Assembly: GCA_963965975.1 (NCBI GenBank)
Contig: OZ014414.1
Location: forward strand, 1,240,001 to 1,304,000
Source of the DNA: Xestospongia bergquistia
Lineage: Eukaryota > Porifera > Demospongiae > Haplosclerida > Petrosiidae
Direction of reading: 5' to 3'
DNA length: 64,000 bases
Position numbers and translations under genes: made by a program. Every line of letters starts with the position of its first letter. Position 1 is the first letter of the stretch. This document shows, piece by piece, positions 59,401 through 64,000 of the stretch. The notes under the pieces are model-generated. The model had not been told where the DNA came from, did not search any database, and worked only from the letters and a program-made list of their open reading frames with translations.

Positions 59401-60449
59401 TTCAATTAATATAGTTTTAACATTTTCTCTTAAAATAGACTCACCAAGCAGTTCATTCATTGGAACATGTGGTCTTGATGAAAAGGCACCATTAATATCA
59501 CCGGCCAACATGCGGTTGGCCTTCTTTTTCACATCATCTTCAGTGTCGTAATAATCTGATGTAATTTCAGAGAACATTAAAGGGATGTACTCATTCGAAC
59601 GAACTGGAGACCATTGCTCATATGCATCCAATTTTCTATGGTATAATGCTTTAAGAAAACTGCAATACGGTGACCAAACAGAAACATTTCCTACATATTC
59701 TAAAATGAAAAGAAATATTGTTATGAACAATGATCCTATGTACTTAACAATAATAGTTTTGTATTACACAATAATGCTAAGCTGGTTATGAGGTTAATGG
59801 CTTGTCAAAGCTATACTATATGATAGTAGTCCTTTGGGACATAACCAACATTATCAGTTTACTCTATCAGACAAGAAGCTAGTTAAAGGACTGCCATTAA
59901 TATTATATATATCATTGTATTACCTTTTATTAAGCTGAACATTAAGTACTATGCACACATTTACACAAGATTACCAGCAAATATGTTTCTCTCTTTCTCT
60001 CTCTATTATATATATATATATATAATTATTTATACCTTCAACTTCTGCCAACACTTGAAAAGCTCCAGGATCACACAATAAAACTAAAGAATAACAAATA
60101 ATATTAATGTTCAATAAAAGCTGAAATTCAAGTTACCCTGGTAAGTCAATTCCAGTTGTTCAGAAAGAGCTGTACAAGTAGCACCACCAATTTCTTTTAG
60201 AATTTGTAACAGGTTATCGAATACAGTTTTGTTAAGTGTAATAGCAGCAACAAGTGAGTCCATCAAAACACGTAGACGGTCAGACACTGTCATGGAGCTG
60301 GCTCTGTCAATTACTAGCCTATACGTTTCGCCTGAGATAATTTCAGAACTCAACAACTTGACAGCAAAGTTGAACGGGTCAAGAGTTGATTCAATGATTT
60401 TGTCATAATTTTTTCTTAAAGCTCGAACACAGAGCGATTGCTTCGCCAT
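56485..60449 (-). CDS. NLR-type innate immune receptor: CARD-like, NACHT, LRR
   Basis: Three exons, 60137-60449, 60036-60083 and 56485-59699, with matching phases (1191 aa). Exon 1 (residues 1-104) has a CARD-like death-fold pattern (ALRKNYDKII..., LLSSEIISGETY, LLQILKEIGG). The NACHT domain has a P-loop GAPGIGKT at about 221-228 and a Walker B ILFIFDGWDE at about 293-302, plus a TTRP sensor-1-like element. Then a winged-helix-like region (IFHSTGIKMSFHFLHSSVQQYLGAYFL), an acidic Ser/Asp-rich linker (~500-620) and ribonuclease-inhibitor-type leucine-rich repeats to about 1120 (LIELSSNNLCDEGLQHI, LEFLDLSDNDITEVGAAYL). Family role: cytosolic sensing of microbial or stress ligands with nucleotide-driven oligomerisation. 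A paralogue follows upstream at 61701. Choosing CARD over DED or Death is by eye. Confidence 0.85.
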
Positions 60450-61700
60450 ATTTAACTCCGGAAGTGTACGAAGATACAGGAAGTAGGCGCAACATTTTCA
60501 TACAAAATAACTAATTGACATTAATTGTAATTATTTGTAGCTGTACATTTACCTGTCGTTATATATAAATTATACAGCCAAGTACTCATTTAAATTAAAA
60601 TCCATTGTAAGGTCATGACAATAATTTGGTGTTCCACTTAGTATCATCTTCATTTCCTGAATAAGTTAACAAGTACATGCTTTAAGTTTGACACTAAGAG
60701 TTGAGCGTTGTGTACATGTACAGCCCATGAAAGCATAGTAGAATTTATATGTTACATGATAATATACCAATCTAAACTAAGTCCTGTTAATTGTATACCT
60801 GTATTACAAGATAAATAGACAGGATTAAGTGAGTACTAACTTCAATTTTTTAAGTATGAGGATAAATTTATCTACATGTCATCACAACAACCATTTTTTC
60901 CTAATTTAAATGAACACTAATTATGTACATGTGTACAGAAGTATTATCAGTCATAGCTAATTATAAAATCTTTTGTTGTTCACCATCTATCAATCAATTA
61001 CATTAGAGGTGCATTATTTTCTCTCCAGAAGATTAACACTAATTGTTGCAAATATAATTGAATATTTACATTCACAGTCACAGTTATTTATTTATTGTAA
61101 TTAATAAATGTTCCATTCTCCATCGTTCTGAGGTACAACAACCTACATCACAGATGAAGTGGTAATAGATGACTGACAGCTAATTGTTAAGCCATTTCTT
61201 TGAACATATGTTCTTTAAACATCACATGTCTTCTTTTGTAAACACACAACTATATCAATTCATAGTATAATTAATGTTAACAATTTTTAGCTACACTAAC
61301 ACATAGTGTAATTACAACAGCTGTCAGCAATCTGTTACCAATGTGTGATGAATCACAACAGCTGTCAGCGATCTGTTACCAATGTGTGATGTAGGCTGCT
61401 GTACCTCATATGGATAGATAAGCTGTAGTCAAAAAGGGAAAATAATAAATTAAATAAAAGTCTCCCACCTTTTGTAAAAATCATTATAGTGTATTTTCTG
61501 TCCAATAAAACATTATGCAACTTACAACATGCAATTAATTTCACCATCAAACAAACAGTGAAAATATAAAGAAAGACATTAAATATAATGTATACAATAT
61601 AACTAACTATATGTACTGCACAATTTCATTATAAGCATGTAACTTTTTAAAAATTAAGTAAGAATCTCATTAACACAAATGTTTTCTGAACTGTCATCAT
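60450..61700. other. Spacer between the two NLR genes
   Basis: Holds the promoter of the NLR gene at 56485 and the 3' flank of the next. A 37-bp direct repeat (61314-61350 and 61355-61391, around AACAGCTGTCAGC) is the only distinct structure I see. Confidence 0.6.
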
Positions 61701-64000
61701 TCAAGTAGAATCAATTATTTCATCTTCACTGCTTAAGTATTCAATTATTCCCTCTTCACTACTTGAGTAGGAAAAGCTATTGCAATTTCTTTTTATTTCT
61801 TGGTCAATACTATTAAAACAGAGTTCAATTTTAAGCAAACCTTTTGTTTTTCGTTTTTTATTAACTGAGCCAAGATGTTGTTTTAATTCAGTCTTTATTT
61901 CATTATGATCTTCTGGTATATTGAATTTTATTAATGAAAGGGATGATGTTTCTACAAAAGAGGCAAGCAAATGCTGAAAGATGCTTGACTCTGAGTCAGT
62001 GCATAGATTTAAAACTTCAGTCCCACTAAGGGTTAAATGTGTCAACTTGGAGCTTTGCAGTAAAATGTTTGCTAAAGCCAATGAACTTTCTACTTGCATG
62101 TCACTACCAGCTACAGAAAAACGTTGAATTGAACATGATTCGTTTCCTAAAATTTGAATGATTGCAGCTAAACCATCATCTGTCATATTGTTATATGATA
62201 TATTTAATTTCTGAATTGGTGAATTAGTAAGAAGATCATAGATTGGCTCTAAAAGGGAGTCAGTCATGCTAATATTACAACTGTTTATATCCAAGTAACG
62301 AAACACTTTACTCAAAGACAAGGCAGAAAATAGAATTCCTGCTCCATCACTACCAATTGGATTAGAACCTAAAAGCAGTTTTTTCACATGACTATTTGAT
62401 AGAGATGAAGCTAAATATGCAGCACCAACTTCAGTAATGTCATTTTCAGACAAGTCCAAAAATTCTAACCTGCTTTCTTGGCCTAAAGTCTCAGCTAGTA
62501 CCAGTACACCATCATCGCATAGTTCACAACCTGCCACTCGCAAGTAATAAAGTGTTGGGCATGTTTTTAGCATTTCTACTATATGATATGTGGCAGCATT
62601 ACCAATGGGATTACGACTTAGTGATAGATGTGTCAATTGACAATATTTACTAATCACACTGCAGAGATGCTCTACACATGTAAGGTTGTTAGACGCTATA
62701 CTGAAAGCTCTTAGCTTTATCAGATAAGGAAAGATTTTAATTATATGCTGCAAGCCTTCATCACAAAGATTATTGCTAGATAGCTCAATGAGTTCACATT
62801 TTTTCAATGATGATCCTAATTTACATACCTCATATGCACCTGTTGCACTTAGTTCATTTTGATGGAGAAACAACTTCCTTAAGCATACTGAAACTCTTTT
62901 TGAATGTATAACTTGATGACGAAATACTTTGAGATGGTCAGCTTGTATTTTGCAATTAGAAAGCATTAGATTAAATGGCTCACTTGTATTTTGAAGAAAA
63001 AAGCCAATTGATATCATATCTAGTTTTTCTAAATTATAATCACGAAAAACCAAGCTTCCATTACATAGAGCCATAATACAAGAACAAAGGTTATTATTTT
63101 TAAATTCATATGCACATTTCAGGAAAAAAAGAAGGTCACTACTTTCGACTCTATTAGGACATACGTTAACTCTATTATAAGAAGAGTTCCTTAACAGTGT
63201 TGCAGGTCCTTTTAGTGTAGCTTCGATTTTACTTAGATTAAAATCATTATGATCTATGCAACTCTGCTGTTCAATCATTGAAGGAATTACATCTTTTAGT
63301 GGACTAGCATTTACCAACAATGGTTCAACTGAAGATGAGTTAGCTTTAGTATAAGTATCAACTACAGTTGTGGCTGTAACAATATTAGGCTTACAATGAA
63401 TAAGATCTTCCCTATCAGAATCATTACTCTCAATTTGGTCATTATCTGAATCTAAGGAACTACTTGATGAAAGTACATCACTAAAAGAAGACAATGACTC
63501 AAAGTGTTCATTGACTTTGTCTAAAAAGCCCGATTGGCGCAAATTGACAAATGAGCTTAATCCACAGTAAAATTGCCAGACAATGTAAAAAGGAATAAAA
63601 CTGACGTAAGTACGGATGTACTTATTTTGCTCTTCTGCTTTAAGTGATGTCAGAAAATATGCTCCAAGATACTGTTGAACTGATGAATGAAGAAAATGAA
63701 AGGACATTTTAATACCAGTGGAATGAAAAATTTGCTGTGCCTGTAAAATACCCAAGCGATCTATTTCAATTATAGCTGTACTTGAATGTAATACACTTTG
63801 TACTTCATCTTTTGTGTAGGTATGTTTGTGTGCCCATAATCCTCTAAAAGCAAGTTCAGATAACCTAGTGAACAGCTCAAGTATCTCTTTTGGAAGATCA
63901 CAAAGACTACCTAATTCATCAATATTGTCACCTCCTTCTAAACGTAGTTGTAAGTTACGAAGCAAACTATTTAAAATGAAAATCTGATAGAATTCTGTAA
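61701..64000 (-). CDS. NLR-type innate immune receptor, 3' part (5' end outside the window)
   Basis: The frame is open from the right window edge (TEFYQIFILNSLLRN) to a TGA/TAG-type stop at 61701; the visible ~765 residues are the end of the NACHT-associated region, an acidic Ser/Asp-rich linker and the leucine-rich repeats. No start exists inside the window, so the apparent N-terminus is only the edge. The NACHT-side 63500-64000 and the LRR part at 61920-62460 are almost identical to the neighbour at 56485. The linker (about 63150-63450) and the first repeats differ clearly. C-terminus extends slightly further (EDEIIDST). A CARD and P-loop are expected beyond the edge. Confidence 0.85.
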   Translation of the reverse strand, partial: TEFYQIFILNSLLRNLQLRLEGGDNIDELGSLCDLPKEILELFTRLSELAFRGLWAHKHTYTKDEVQSVLHSSTAIIEIDRLGILQAQQIFHSTGIKMSFHFLHSSVQQYLGAYFLTSLKAEEQNKYIRTYVSFIPFYIVWQFYCGLSSFVNLRQSGFLDKVNEHFESLSSFSDVLSSSSSLDSDNDQIESNDSDREDLIHCKPNIVTATTVVDTYTKANSSSVEPLLVNASPLKDVIPSMIEQQSCIDHNDFNLSKIEATLKGPATLLRNSSYNRVNVCPNRVESSDLLFFLKCAYEFKNNNLCSCIMALCNGSLVFRDYNLEKLDMISIGFFLQNTSEPFNLMLSNCKIQADHLKVFRHQVIHSKRVSVCLRKLFLHQNELSATGAYEVCKLGSSLKKCELIELSSNNLCDEGLQHIIKIFPYLIKLRAFSIASNNLTCVEHLCSVISKYCQLTHLSLSRNPIGNAATYHIVEMLKTCPTLYYLRVAGCELCDDGVLVLAETLGQESRLEFLDLSENDITEVGAAYLASSLSNSHVKKLLLGSNPIGSDGAGILFSALSLSKVFRYLDINSCNISMTDSLLEPIYDLLTNSPIQKLNISYNNMTDDGLAAIIQILGNESCSIQRFSVAGSDMQVESSLALANILLQSSKLTHLTLSGTEVLNLCTDSESSIFQHLLASFVETSSLSLIKFNIPEDHNEIKTELKQHLGSVNKKRKTKGLLKIELCFNSIDQEIKRNCNSFSYSSSEEGIIEYLSSEDEIIDST

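Overview
Eukaryotic, AT-rich genomic DNA, most likely from a demosponge such as Amphimedon queenslandica. This is inferred from GT-AG introns that are mostly 60-800 bp, a CARD-NACHT-LRR gene pair of the animal NLR type, and a mannose-6-phosphate-receptor gene with an animal-type sorting tail. I could not run a search to confirm the species.

Layout. (1) Plus strand, 246-52417: the 3' 22 exons of a large type I receptor with cation-independent mannose-6-phosphate receptor (CI-MPR/IGF2R) repeats. It ends in one transmembrane helix and a tail finishing with an acidic DxxLL sorting motif. All splice phases I assigned agree. (2) Intron 9 of this gene, 3969-46791, is 42.8 kb long, over 50 times the next longest intron. 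It is filled by an opposite-strand tandem array of apparently intronless genes encoding proteins built from repeated ubiquitin-like (beta-grasp) modules: ten intact open frames, one full-length locus broken by a stop, and several 3' fragments. I recognise no named family for the complete architecture. This nested array is the main candidate for an undescribed system. Four subtypes are visible: A (5855, 13833, 15653 and the broken 8047 locus), B (10766, 18353), C (27145, 36977, 40110) and D (21975, 30860, 43009). They share a C-terminal core and differ in the number of N-terminal ubiquitin-like repeats. (3) Minus strand, 53367-56400: an SLC35F6-like transporter gene interrupted by a frameshift, followed by two decayed copies. 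(4) Minus strand, 56485-64000: a complete three-exon CARD-NACHT-LRR gene and the 3' part of a near-identical neighbour that runs off the right edge.

Structure between genes. The array carries traces of repeated unequal exchange: a 3133-bp tandem duplication with two almost identical genes, a 140-170 bp minisatellite at its breakpoints, scattered C-terminal gene fragments, and two ~237-bp inverted-repeat elements whose empty sites can be read in paralogous flanks. Three receptor introns have long CT microsatellites next to their 3' splice sites. One 58-bp intron is largely a perfect hairpin covering its own 5' splice site, with an in-frame stop.

How the parts might relate. The receptor is predicted to carry lysosomal enzymes between Golgi and endosome. 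The NLR genes are predicted cytosolic sensors. The ubiquitin-like array has no assignable function: its proteins lack a terminal diglycine, so they look like non-conjugated scaffold or adaptor proteins. That is inference only.
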